From the NCBI RefSeq assembly GCF_954871325.1, contig NC_088777.1:45175366-45239365 (forward strand): a stretch of 64,000 nt of DNA, given 5' to 3'. Source of the DNA: Gordionus sp. m RMFG-2023 (lineage: Eukaryota; Nematomorpha; Gordioida; Chordodea; Parachordodidae). The translations under genes and the position numbers were made by a program. Below, piece by piece: positions 11,200-26,100 of this stretch; within the stretch, counting starts at the first letter, position 1, and each line of letters starts with the position of its first letter. The notes under the pieces were generated by a model. That model was not told the origin of the DNA. It saw only the letters and a list, made by a program, of their open reading frames with translations, and made no database searches.

Positions 11200-14100
11200 T
11201 TAAATTTCCCAAAGTAAAACTTTATTTCGGTAAATGAGCAAGTTGTTACGTGGATAACTAAAATCCTTATATTTATCCCTTTCTTTGCCCGGGAAAATAA
11301 GTTCCTCAGTATCGAGTGGTATTGATGTGTGATCAAACTTTTTTTTGTAAAAAGAAGATATATTAATTCCATACTTGATCAAAAAGTTTAAAAAAAAATT
11401 AAATAACCGTAAGAGATATAAATATAAATTTTTAAGCCTAATTCCATTCCGGATTTTCTAAATATAATTTTAGACCCGAGTCTTGTTTTAGGCATACTTG
11501 CATAAGCAATGGGCGGGTTTTCAAACAAAAGGCCCGCCTACTGGCTATTTGGAAACTTTTTATACCGCTCGCCCGCTTATAATTTATATTAAAAAATTTA
11601 CCCTCCTGCCCGTCCATTTATCTATAAATTTTGTTTAACCCACCAGCCCGCCTAATGTTCAAAAATTATTTTAAGGCTAGTTTGGCTCTTTATTCATTTA
11701 TTTTCATGTATTTTTAATTAAACATTTATAATGTGCAATATTATATATTAAAACTATTTTTTTTAAATAAATTGAAGTCTGTTCTGCTCATTTTGCCTGA
11801 GGAATATTAAAAATTTACCCGCCCATTACTTAGAATTTTTTTTAATCTGCCCACCATCTGTCCAATGTTGAAAATATTTTAGAAAACCCGACCACGCTCT
11901 GAAGTATGGGCTGGCGGGATAAAAACATGCCCAACGCAGACTTCTAATTTCTATATAATTATGGTGACTTTTGTCAAAATTTAAACAAAGAGAAGGTTTT
12001 AATATAGAAATCGTATAGAAAAATGTAGATTAATATAAATAAAAGTTCGAAATTTTTTAATTGTCATTATTACGTATTGGCAATTTTTCATGAATTGTAG
12101 GAAGCATTGCGAGAAAATATTGGTAGCCATTTTCAATTCCCGTAAGCTAAGCATATTTGAAGAGGGGAATTATTTGTTTATTATAAAGAATATTTAAGTA
12201 ATTTAGTAATAATAATAAAGTTAAAAATGCACACTTGAAAATGAACTTAGATAAATATAAAATTTAAATGGAATCCAAAATCTTATAAAATATATACTTT
12301 TCATTATTAAATGGTTCGTTCGATTTTATTAGGGTCAAAATTTGATTATTAAGAACCAAGTCGGAAAGAGGTATCCCTAAATTGCAATCGTAAAAACACC
12401 ATTCATATCCTTTGGAATGCTCGTTTTCATAAATCGATTCATTAGACATTAGCCGCTAATTTTTATTCAGTTATTTTATACAAAATTTCAAGTGTTTAAA
12501 TATAAAAAAAAAATTCAGCAAATTGGAATAATAAAACGTGTCAATCATTTTTAGATCTTCGAAATACATTTCTTAAAAAAATTGAGTTTGAGATTAAAAT
12601 ATAAAATAATTACCCTTAATAGTTTTATTTTATTTAAAAAAATATATATATCAAACTTATTTCCCGAGGACTTTTCATTACTACAGATATTTTTACCAGA
12701 GTTTTTTTTCTCTATTAAACGAAGAAGGGATATGTATTCATATCCTCTTAAACCTCCGATCTTTCGTAAATTTATAAACATAAATTATAAACAACTATAT
12801 AGGGGGGGGGAATTAATACTAACATCGGAAGCATCCCACAACGATTTTTCCAAATCCTCCTCTATCAGCGGCTTGACGGGCAATTGCAAAAGCCAATCCT
12901 TATTCGTTGCAGATAAAACGGGTAATTTAATGCACCTAATATATCCCAAGGAGTGTTTGAAATATTTGAATCTACTCAAATGCTTCAAATCGGCGGTGGC
13001 AGCGTTATTAAAATTATCCTTCCCAAAGGGGAATGTGTGATCCAAAATTGGATGTTTATCATCATTTTTAGGAAGTGAATCAGAGATGGCAGGATTCTTC
13101 GAGTCGTTAGCGTCTATGTTCGAAGCGTCGCTTTGCAAAGAATTAAGGTATATAAGATAGTTATCGTTTGATTGGGCCTGATCTAAAACTGGGTAAGGCT
13201 TTTTATCAAATCATTTTTTATAATATAAAAAAAATAAATAATAATGATTTTAAAAGTATTTCAAAAGCAACCGAAATGTGAATCAAATTTTTATCCTTTT
13301 GCAATAATAAAAATTTCTTAGTTGTAAATAATAAATAAATTATTTTCAAAAAAAAGTATATAAATAACCAGGCTGGTATGATTCAGTTCCATTCTCTAGT
13401 TTTTAACTTGAAATCGCAAAAAGGTTCTGTTCGGTTATTTTTTAACGAATTCATATCGGTTCGTTCAGGTTTTATATAACTTTTGAATTTTTTTTTTAAA
13501 ATTAATCATTATATATTATTATGTCGACGCTATGAAAACATGTTATATGCATAAGGATTTTAACATTGTTTTTAATTCAATTTTCCTATCAAAAATATTA
13601 ATTTTTTATATAGAAAATAGAGAACAGTTTTGTAAAAATATATATCTTCTTATCTTTGTAAATTTAAAAGAAAATAAAAGAAAAATTAGCAACAACAAAA
13701 ATATTTATAAAAATAAAATGAAACCACACAAAAATTAAAGAAAATAAGTTGAATTTCTTTGTAATTAATTATTATAACTAAATATAATTTCAAAACTATC
13801 ATGAACTAATTCGAAAGTATATATAAAAATTTGATATTTCAATTTTTTTATAACGGTTTATTTCGGGTACAGTTCGAAACCCTGACATAAACTAATTATG
13901 CTTGGAAGTCTACTCAAAAATCTATTAAAATGAGTTTACGGTCAGACCCTCAATTTTTTTTGCTGAACCATATGGAAAAGGGGAAAAAAAATTCAACTTG
14001 CGCCTCAGGTTTAACGGATCTATCTCCGACAATCGTGTGTAAATTATGCCGAGATTAAGCAAAATAAGCTATGTCAAACAGACCTACCTCAAAAATAGTG

Positions 14101-17100
14101 GATCAAGGCCTGAATGATAAGAACTAGAGATGCAAAATGAGTTTAAATTTGGTTAAATGGCCTATAACTTAGTCAAGCACTTTAGACTGCTCGACAGTCT
14201 GAAAATATTTTAAAAAAGTGGTCGACAGCATTCAGATCGAGTTAAGAAACAAAATGGAATGAAGTTCGCTAATTAACATTGCGCATAACAACAAGAATTA
14301 ATTCAAAATGGTAATTAATATAGTCAGGGAAAAAACAATATAGCAGTTCTTTCTATATATATATATATATATATATATAGTAAGGTGAGGATTGATAAAC
14401 TCCTACTTGTTGGTATGATAAAAATAATTTTTACCAAATTTGGGATAATTTAAAAAAATATATATACTTGTATTAATAAAGGGTATGAAGTTAATGCATC
14501 ATTAATGGCTAACAGCGAGGAATTCATTGGTATCACGATAGGTTCATGTTCCCAGGTACTTAGGCTTAAAAATTGAGAAACCTTGATTTATGAAAAATAA
14601 ACAAGATTTAAAGATGAACATCTATATAGCAGCGATGTCGGGAAAGAGGGGTATATATATCAAAAGCCTGAATTTAAATATAACGGGAAAAATTCTAAAA
14701 ATATTATAAGCTTAAATTTTTTTATAACAAAAAGAAAGTAGTTAATGTTTCATAGTACCCAATAGGGCTTCCAAGGGGAACCATCGTTTGAGGATATAAA
14801 AAAAATATATATATAATTTTAATAAGTGAAAAAACACACAGATATTATGGAGGGCAAATATTATGAGTTATGGCTTCCTAAAATCTTGTGCTATTATAGT
14901 CTCACCCCCCATTCCCATCATGCCTGCATGAGATGTAATATATAAAAGGAATCTCTAAATAGAATCGTAGATTCTTTATCAATATTACCCCTATAATCCA
15001 CGGCGATCCAAATCTTCACAAAAAGATTTATATATCCAATAAATTATCGCAAGCTAACAACTTCACATATACCAGAGTCGAGGTATTAAAGACCCTATAT
15101 AAAAAAAATATATAACTGAAAGATGGCATGATATCGCTATAAAGATTCTAGATCCTTTCCTTATTTCAGAAACAAGAAATGAGGTTGTAGTCAGTGTTAC
15201 TGCCTATATTTTATAAGATGAGGCGTCGCATCCAAATAGAATGGAATTGGTGTGGTGAAGAACTATAATGACACGAGACTGTAGGGGACGTTAGAACAGA
15301 TTTGATGATTTTGTAGGCTAGTTGTTATTTCGTTTTCCAGATATATTTAGCTCCTTTATGTAATAATAAAGGATTTGTTTTATTGTAGACATCTTTGGGA
15401 TAAATTTAGCATAAATGATCGTATTTCGTATTTATTGGTAGGAATGGGATATTTCCCAATAAACTTTGTAGTTCGAGAGGTTGAAGAGAAACTACTAGAG
15501 ATTATAATGTGCCTGAGATATTTAAGAGAGTTTTAAGAGAATTTACATTTTGAGAAGTTTACCCTTAAATTAACTTCGAATAACACCCTTATCTCGGATA
15601 CATAAATTCACGCCGAAAACGAGTCAGTTATGAATCCAAGAACTCCTTCGACCATTGTATACAGAGAGGAGTAACCATGAGATGCATCATTTTAAATAAA
15701 AGCAAAACGTAAACAGTTCAATTTTGGAAACCCTAACAACCCCTCATTCATAGTTAGCGCGATTTATACAAATTTGCTGTATTTTTGTATTCACCGCCGC
15801 AAATTGGCGCTAACTGTGAATGAGGGGTACCCAGTATTTACACATCTCACGAATTCGCGGCAAAGTATGCAAAATATGCTGTATTTTTATATACTTGGCA
15901 GCGAATTTGTGGTAACTAATGCAGGACAAGTGCATTACAAGCAAAAGAATAGCGCAATATTGCTATTCGTAGAAATGTATTTGCTTTATTTTATTTCTCA
16001 TCGCCACGGAAAACGTTATCGCCATATTTTAACGCTTATTAATAATGGGAGGTGAGAACTAGCAACGTGACTATAGCATAAAATAATAAGTTAAAAGTTA
16101 TTTTTTTTTCTTCTTCTAGCTAATATTATAACAATGATTACTTTAAAAATATTGGGCAATCTGGTTAGTCTGGTTCCTCTCCTTAGTAATAGGCTTACGG
16201 GTCCATTTTGAAAAACGTAATACAGAAATAGTCTAAACCAGGGTGTCTTCATCTACATTTAAAAGAGAGTGATTACTAGAAAACTTTATTAAAAAACTGT
16301 AATGAGACAGATCTCGCTAGTAAAAAAAGGAATTTGAAACAAATTTAGCTTCAAATTTAAAAAAAACTTATATAAAACAGTTGTTTAAAATAGGTCCTAT
16401 TAATATGATTCATGATTAAAATACATTAAAAAGTGTACAACATTAAGTTCCGCCATTGAAAGAGATTTTGACGAAATGCATTTTAATCTACTACAGCTAA
16501 TGACACTGTCAACAGCTGATTTCAATGTATGTATAATAAATGAATCGCTAATTAGTTTTAACAAAAAAGAAAAAAAAGTCTTAAAGCAATAGGACTGTGC
16601 CAATATTTAATATGAAATCAGTGCCGATATTTACCATTTAAGAAAAATTTGATCGGCCAGATACTCAAAATCAGATTCAAATTTAAACATTATTTAAAAG
16701 TTCATGATCAAATTATCTGAAATTTATAAGATAGGTATTCTACACATATTGGAATATATTTTGCAAAATCAGATTATTAAAAGTTGTAAAAAAAAGGAGT
16801 TTTCAAGAAATAATTGTGATATTTACCAACCTAAATTAATTTATTGAAGCGTGTTTTTTTTTAAAAACTTTGAATGCAATCTCTTATAAATTATTGTGAA
16901 ATTTAAAGTGTTAGTGTTCTACATGTGATGGAATACATTTCTGACTAAGGCTTTACTTATAGTGAGCGCGAAATACCACGATATCGCTCAAGGATGTGCA
17001 ACCCAGCATTCAGAGTTGGAGCGATTTGCGGCGAAATGTTTATAAACACAAAGATATAGCATATTTTGTATACTTCGCCATGAATTCGCGTTACATCGCA

Positions 17101-20100
17101 AAATTAATATTGTTTATTTTGTAAATTTACGCATCTGATTGACTCGTGGTATTTCGCGCTTACTATAAATCGAACCCTAAAGGCAATACGCGTATTGAAT
17201 AATTATGCAATCTGGCTGTAACATACTTTACAAGTTTATATTATTTTATTTTATACATAATTTCCTAATAATAATAAATGAATTAAGTGAAGACAAAATT
17301 TAATTTAAACAAAATTAGAATATTTATTATTATTATTTTTTTGCTATACATTTGCATCAAGAAAGCTATTTAAAAATATTTAAACGAGTTACATTCAGAT
17401 TTAGCTATAAGCATTACCCATATTATAAATGAGATGATTAACTTTGGGAAATTAAAATAAAACAAATTACACTTTCTTTAATCATTCGTGATAAGGCACA
17501 AAATATGGCCGCTTGGCCATAATAAAACGAGAAATTTCAGTACTTCTTGCATTATCCGTTGTTCAATGTTAGTTATTTATTTTGCTGAGAAAATTTTAAT
17601 CTTTTTCATGAAAATCGGTTCAAAGATAAAATGTAAATAAAAAAATCAATCAAAATATTGGATGGGTTTTGGTAAGAATATCGAAAAATATTGGATCGGA
17701 TCTGTAAAAAGATTTGTGAATCGGCATAGCCTTATAAAAACAATATATATGTAAATATCATACCTCTGGCATGCAAGGCCCAAAAATGGGTATGTCTAAA
17801 TTCAATATCGGGCACACGGATTGGGATATGGGGCTGATGTATATGATAGTTCTTTAAAGAAAAAATTTCCCCCCAAAATAAGTTAATTATACATTTGTAA
17901 CTGCAGAAGAAAAGATAGGCTAAGGCCTAGTAAACGCGTTATATTCAAGCGTTGCGTTATTTCAGCGTTATTACAAAATAAAGCAATAAATAGGTATAAA
18001 ATTATAAATATGAAGCGTTATGACGAGAACACTATGATAAAATTTGAAAAACATATGATGCGTTGATAAAAAAAATAATATGCGATACGATTATAAAAAT
18101 AATAGCGAATTTGATAAGAAAGTATATGATTTTTCTTAAAGATTATATAAAATAATTATCTTTATTTTAACTTTATCTTAAATTAGATTTTAAAACTGAA
18201 TCAGCTGTAATAACGTTGCGCTAAATAACGCAACGCTTGAAGATAATGCGTTTACTATAAATGCCGTAAGGTAATAACTAAACGTTTCAGCGTTCGAGCA
18301 ATAATTTCGATATTTTAAAAGTAATAGATCTACATATAATATATTGAAAAACTGCCTGTATTATATTTTATATTATTTATAAAAAAAAATTTAAAATAAT
18401 GACTACCAAATGCGTAATTTATCACGCTTGATGGCTAGAGAATGACCTTACGTTCCATATAGTAAGCACATTATCTTCAAGCGTTGTATTAACGCGGGGT
18501 TATTACAGCTAATTCAGTCTTTCGCGATTTCACCATTTCGCTTAGTATTTATAAATTATACCTATTAGCTTGATTATGTAAATTGTGTAGCGAAAACTTT
18601 GGCATCACTTGGGCGAATCACGTTTATTATATAGACAACCTTATTACCAAATTTTAAAAAAATGCAACACAAAATTACTTTATTAACCACAAGAAAAATT
18701 GAATAAAAATAATAAAATAAGTTAGTTTTTTTTAGAAAAAAAAATTAATCAAAGGAATACATAAACATATATTTATTTATATTTAATTAAAAAAAGAAAC
18801 TCGTATTTCTCCAATATCCTATCGCAAGTAGTGCGATTCAACTGAGTAAAACTTTCGCATTTCAACATATCTAACCCGTGGATGTTTGTATAATTAGTTT
18901 TGACATTAACGGCGAGACATGAGGGTGATAGGGAGGGTGAAAATGTGGATATCAAAACCATCAAGGTATTCTTGAGAGCTTGACTTACATTAGCGTATAT
19001 CTTTATGTCGTCGTTTAAACATGCCTCTATGTCCACCTAAAATTAAAATTTTTTTTAGAGGGGAGAGTGTTATATTTGAATATCGTATATATTTTAAAGG
19101 TTACGTTATATATTTTAAAAGGACGTTATTTGTATATTATATTATTATAACTTTCCGACATTTAATATTATATTATAGAAGTTAATCAAATTGCATATTA
19201 TTAGAAGTTAAATGGGATAATTATTTAAATGTATATATATAAAAAAGAATTACAAATAAAATTCATTATTGTTTTTAAACAATAATCGATATAATATTTG
19301 GCGACGAGGTAAAAAAAAGTCGCGCGGTTTTCGGCCTTTGGTCAAGTTAAATGTTATATAGAATTATAAATTTTTTTTTTCTGTTTATAAAAAAATTAAA
19401 TAATAATAATAGATTTTAGAAATTATGGATAAAAGATGAATGTTCTATTGACGACTATAGACACATAAAATATATAATGAATGTTAAAAATATTCCTCAA
19501 AATGTTCTATTGGCGACTAGACACATAAAATATATACGATATTCAAATATAACATATCTTCTTTCCCACCAAGTTAAGATCGTCTATCAATCTTTTTATT
19601 TACTAAGTTCAAGTTCATTTATTAATTTTTTCTGTTTTCATCTCCTAACTTTATAATCTTCCCTTATTCAGGATTGTGATGGCGGATTCTAGTTTTTCGA
19701 CATCTTTTACTAATTGTTCCCACCATCACTGTTTTATTTTCGCTTGTTAATATATCATCATTTATCTGTATTGGGTTTTGCGATAAAGCATCTGATATTA
19801 TTAGCGCCATTCTTGTAAAATATATCATAATCATAGGCCGATAATTTATAAGCCCAACACAATAATCTTTGGTATGTTAAGGAGCTTAAATCTCTGTTAT
19901 CACCATATATTTTTATTAAAGGTTTGTGGTCCGTTCGTATTTTAAATTTTCGTCCATACAAATAGTTATGAAATTTTTCTACGCCGTTTACTATGGCTTT
20001 GGCTTCTTTGTCGATTGTCGAATAATTCTTTTCAGCATCTTGTAAAGTTCTCGAGGTGTAAGCTATAGGGTATTCGTTACCATTATCATATTTTTGCAAG

Positions 20101-23100
20101 AGTACAGCTCCAAATTCTTGGTTAGATGCATCTGTTTCTAGTATTAACTCAAGATCCGGTTTATAAAATTGTATAGTATTGTGTTCTGTTACTATTTCTT
20201 TTGCTTTTTCAAATAATGCATCATCTTTTTTAGTCCAATTCCATTTAACATTTTTTACTTATTATAATTCGGCTATGATACTATGTAAGTTTGGTATGAA
20301 CCGTGTATAATAGTTTAATATACCTAAAAATAATTTTATGTCAGGTCTATCTTTTGGAGTTGGATATTTTTGTATTGCTATTATTTTATTTTTATCTGGG
20401 TATATTCCATTTTGATCTATTATGTATCCTAAATATGATACTTTTTCTTTCATAAAATTTATTTTGCTTGTTTTGACTTTTAATCCCGCATTTTGTAATT
20501 TTTTTGAGGATTTGTTTTATATTCTCTATATGTTCTTCAGTATCATTTTTCCCTGTGATTATAACATCTAAATAAATTGCTGTATCTTTACATTACCATG
20601 GTTAATAATTCTTGCGATTCATCGTCTATGCTCATTTAGAGATATGCGACTTTGAGATCTAATGTTGTATATTTATTTCCATTAGCGATCTTTACGATTA
20701 ATTCTTCAAACGTTGGTAGAATATGATAGTCTTTTAGTAGAAATCTATTTAATGTTACTTGAAATATCCACAAAATCGTAGTTCACTTGAAGTTTTATGT
20801 ACCACTACCATTGGAGTACTCCAGGTTACTCTTGTTGTTGATGGATCTATTTTCTTTATTATATTCACGTTAATTATTCTATTCTAGGAAAATGGAGGAG
20901 GTAGGATGGATTGGCATATACAAAATTGCTTAGAGCTGTATAAAGATGAAAGAACTATTTTGGCATCTAGAATTGATTTCATTAGATTAAGTCGCGGCCC
21001 TACTGAATCTTGTATGAGCTATTTAAAAAAATAAAGGAGCTAGCCCGAAGATACGAATTTGAAGATAATATAGAACTAAGAATTCGCGATCAATTTGTGC
21101 CGGACTAAAGATGTCACAACTAGATAAAGAACTAAGTTTACGATACCCAGATACTAAAGACGAAGACCAACCGTTAAGCTTAAACAAAGCTGTAGAATTG
21201 GGATTAGCGATGGGCTGACTTAGAAATAGATAACACTATCAAAATGATTGATGCAGCCCTATTTAGATTTCCGTGGATTATAAAATTTAGATGATGATAA
21301 AGGGGACTATCAAAATGATTGATACAGCCTATTTGGATTTCCGTGGATTATAAAGAGTAACATGGAGTACTCCAATGGTAGTGGTACGTAAAACTTCAGG
21401 TGAACTACGATTTTGTGGATATTTCAAAGTAACATTAAATAGATTTCTACTAAAAGACTATCATATTCTACCAACGTTTGAAGAATTAATCGCAAAGATC
21501 GCTAATGGAAATAAATATACAACATTAGATCTCAAAGACGCATATCTACAAATGAGCATTGACGATGAATCGCAAGAATTATTAACAATGGTAATATCAA
21601 ATGAATACTACCGCTATTTACGATTACCTTTTGGTATAGTTACAGCACCAATAATATTCAATGGACGATTTACTGGCTAATTGTAAAGATTCATTGGTAA
21701 ATAAAAAGATTGATAGACGATCTTAACTTGGTGGGAAAGAAGATATGTTATATTTGAATATCGTATATATTTTAAAGGTTACATTATATATTTTAAAAGG
21801 ACGTTATTTGTATATTATATTATTATAACTTTCCGACATTTAATATTATATTATCGAGGTTAATCAAATTGCATATTATTAGAAGTTAAATTGGATAATT
21901 ATATAAATGTATATATATACACAAAAGAATTACAAATAAAATTCATTATTGTTTTTAAACATTAATCGATATAATAGAGAGGTGAGGGGTTTGTGGACAA
22001 AATTGCTTCGAATTACTAGAAATCAAAATTTTAAAAGATGGAAAATGTTAATACAAGAACAAACTAGTCTCAACGTTAAAAGTAAATTTTATGAAACTAA
22101 GATATGTAGCTCAACGCTCGTCATTTTTAATTCATAATTTTAAAATAAACCTGTATCGTGGAACTAATATCGATAATTAGGTATATTATATCAAAAAATA
22201 TGTCGGTTTAAAACATTTTGGAAGTTAGATATGAATAAAACACAAAATGTTAAAAAAGTGATTTAAATGATATACTTGAACTTCAGTTTATATTACAAGT
22301 TTTAAATGATAAACTTTATAATAGACCTATCCAAAAAAAAGAATATGAATCGAATAACAAATTATTCGTATTTAATTTCTTGGAATGAATCAAATAATTT
22401 TACTATACGTAAATATAATAATGTTTGGAGAATTTTGATGAAAAGGGGTTCCATATACGGTTCTGAATATTTTAAAAAAATGGTGGTTCTGGTTAGTGTT
22501 GTTAAACGGCTCGTTTTGAGCCGATTTTTAAAAACGGCTAACTCAATATTTCATCTAGAATAAAATTATGCAAGCCTAAAAATTTTGTTTGTAGAAGGAA
22601 CAAAGGTTTGGACATCTATTAGCGAAATCTCGAGGCTTAGGCAATATTTTTCTGGCTAAATTACTGAGTTAGCCGTTTTTAAAAATCGGATCAAAACAAG
22701 CCGTTTAACAACACTAGTTCTGGTTAGTGGGTTTCGAGTTAGAAATTTAAAACAAATAAACCCTATAAAAATGAATCGCACAACATTTTTAAACAAAATA
22801 CATGTAAAATATTTGTACCTTTGTTTGAATCGGTTTCGAAACCGGTTCCTAGAGATTTTAAAATGAGTTCTGATTTCGGTTCCAATAAAAATTTAAAAGG
22901 GCCTTTCAGGTTGTGTTTCCTGCATTTATCCCGGTTCTGAGAGTTCAAGATTCACAGTGTTCCAAACTCGGAACTATATACCAACCAAATAATAATAGTG
23001 AATTTTAGTATTAGTTGATTATAAATAGTAAATTATTCGTGCATAGTTATTCGTGCGAATAAGGATAGTAAATTATTCGAACAAATATGAATAGCAAATT

Positions 23101-26100
23101 ATTCGAAATATTTCACTAAAATACATTATGAAATTTTCATTTAAAAAAATAAAATAAGTATAGAAGAACCTGTTCTAATAGTTTTAAAAAATCTTGCAAA
23201 GATTCCCAAGGTAATTTTCCGGTTTCGAACATGGTAATGGCATGAGTTTTGAGACCCTTTAGATTGTTTTTCAAAAAATAAATATTGTTTACTTGTTTAA
23301 TTTTTTAAAATTGATTTTTATGAATTTCAATAATTTTTCTTTTTTCAAAACTTGAGATAAATTCCCCATCATAAGAAATGCTGCTAGCATAGAATCGAAC
23401 ACTAAGCCAATTTTTTTGACGGAAGTCGGCAAAACGTCGTACGGATTGGATTTCATGGAAGGCGATGAATCTATTAAACCCAATAAAATATAAAGCCTCA
23501 ATGCGTAATTTACAAGCTATACTATCGTTTAGCGATGACTTATACATCGCTTTCGCGATATTTCGCGCGTATCATAAACGAAGTCTAATTCACATTTAAA
23601 ATTTATTTTTTCGGGATCGTTGTTAAATCGCAAAACTCATATTATTATTTTCTCAAAAAAGGTATTAAAGTCAAAACACTTGGATAAATAATAGATTTTT
23701 AGAGACCATTAGGAAAGGGGAAGAAAATTTCGGGGGGGGGGGTGTGAAAAGGGACTCGGATGGCACCAATATTTAATATAGGATCGGAATTCATATTCAG
23801 CTAAATTAAGCTTGGATACTCCGTCCTAAAGAAGAGAACTAGAGGTAAAATGCATTTTTTCTATCACAAAATATTCCTATTTTTTTTATTTGCAGGCCTA
23901 TATTTCGCTTTAAAACTATTCGAAAAACAAATATTATTAAAAAACACAAAAAAATGATTACAAGCTTCTTTATTATAGAATAATTTTTTTTTTTTAAAAA
24001 AATAATTTTAATAATACTTGCTTCCATTATACTTGAAAAAATAATATTGACACGTTACGTAATTTAATTTGAATTAGTAACAAAATAATATTTTTATCCG
24101 CCTTATATGTTAAAATAATATTGATAAGTAATTTACTAATTTTGTTAATATGAAAAGCGCCGGTTTAAATGGATATTTATCTTTTTATACTCTTAGCTTG
24201 ATAAATAACTTAAACATGTATTTTTTTTTGTAAAGAACAGATATTTTTGATAAAATTTTGCCTAAAAATGCTAAAAATCTTTTATATTATGCATAAAAAG
24301 ATCTTTAAAGATGAAATCAAAAAATTTTAATTCTTTTCAAACTGGAATTTTTATAGGTATTAAATAATAATTTTCTAACTAATACAAATAAATAAAAAGT
24401 TAATCATATTTAGATTAGAATATTTTTTTAGCCTTATTTATTCGCCATAATTCAGTTTAAGTGGATTTTAAAGGCTTCTAAATAGGCATTCAATCCGCTA
24501 TCGCTATTCGTGTGAAGGATTTGTTAAAAAAACATGTAAAATTATCTTGTCATGGGCTGTACCCGAAGTGTGAGCTGGAATTTTGAAGGATTTTCTCAAA
24601 TTGTTATAATAACAGTTGTGAAGTTGTTGAACTACTAATTGAAAGTAAAGTTGGGTTTTATGAAAAATCATATTATCTGTATTTTTGTAGGTCATATAAA
24701 ATTAATATATTATCTCTATATACGCAAGTGCTGGATAAATTTCTAGACTTTTCCAGATTTATTTGAAAAAAGGCATTTTATAAGAGGATATAAATTTTTT
24801 TAATATTTTCTTGTTCGCCATATTTGATTTCAAGTTAGACTAATAAGACTTAGATCAATGCCAATATAATATGGCAACTTATAGATAATATTTCTAATTG
24901 AGAGAAAAAAAAAGATGAACGTAGAAATTGATCCCAGAAATGGCTGAATATATTACATTTTGTAATTATTTTTAATTAAAAAGAATTATATTCATATTCA
25001 TCCCATTCGGATACGGATAATAAATATTTTTTATTATAATTAAACAAGTATGTCACATTATATTGCAAAACGTGATTTCAATTAGTTTTCAAAAAAAAAA
25101 CAAAAATAGAAATGAAATAAGCGTAATAACAATTTACCCTGTTCAGAGGAGCCCTTGGTCTTATTTTCGGCATCGGATATATTTAAATTTTCTATAAAGC
25201 TATCAAGAGATATGTCTCCTTCAAGGGAAGGCGTCTCCATTTCGCTTAAAGTAATATTAAGGGGGAAAAAATATTGAATTTTGAAAATAACTTATATTTG
25301 GAAATTAGTATTATTGTTATTTCTTATAATAAAAAAATACTAAGAATCCATCAATTTCATTTGGGATCAAATATCGTTAAATTAGTAAATTTAATCGGAT
25401 ATATTAAAATCCGACTAATATGGGTGATCGTGTCGGCAAAATCGGATTGGATCGGTCTTTAAAATGCTTTATCGGCAAACCCTATACAGAATAAAAAATA
25501 ACTTATTCATGACAAAAAGAAAATCAAACTCGTTAGGACTATAAACAGCGGTATGAGGATAAGCGGTGATGTGGTAGGGTACAGCCAATCCCAGCCTGTT
25601 CAAAAGGGATACTCCACGTATCACCAGCTCCTTTTCCAAATCTAACACGTGATCAGCCAATCGCGAAACATTTAGGCTAGGGTCTAGCACCGCGAAAATG
25701 GAATATAGAAGATTTTCGACGCTGTCACCTTGGAGCCTGTTCATCACGAAAGATTTTAAAGGTGGGACTGGAGGATAGATTAAGATAACATTTATTTAAT
25801 TTATAGTGAGAACTAAATGACCGTTTTTAAACCATCTTTCTTTCTTTCATCAAATAAAAAAGTGATAGTTTAAAGGTTTTTTTTTATTAAATAACTTCAA
25901 AACTGAAACCATCTGCTTTATTTTATAAGCCTTTAATATCCGAATGTAAAACTTTTGCTTTGTGAACTTAAATTAATTCATTCATTCATTAAAAACCTAT
26001 AGAAATACCCATTTAAAGTCTCGTTGTTTTCCCCATTTTTTTTAAAGCTCGGCCTGGTATAAAATCTTTTTAATATAGCCGTCATGGGTTTTTAAAATTT

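Noticed and set aside
12582-13040. Plus-strand open frame of 152 codons
   Set aside because: Antisense to the FAM91A1 exon 13182-12824, which matches the family and joins in phase.
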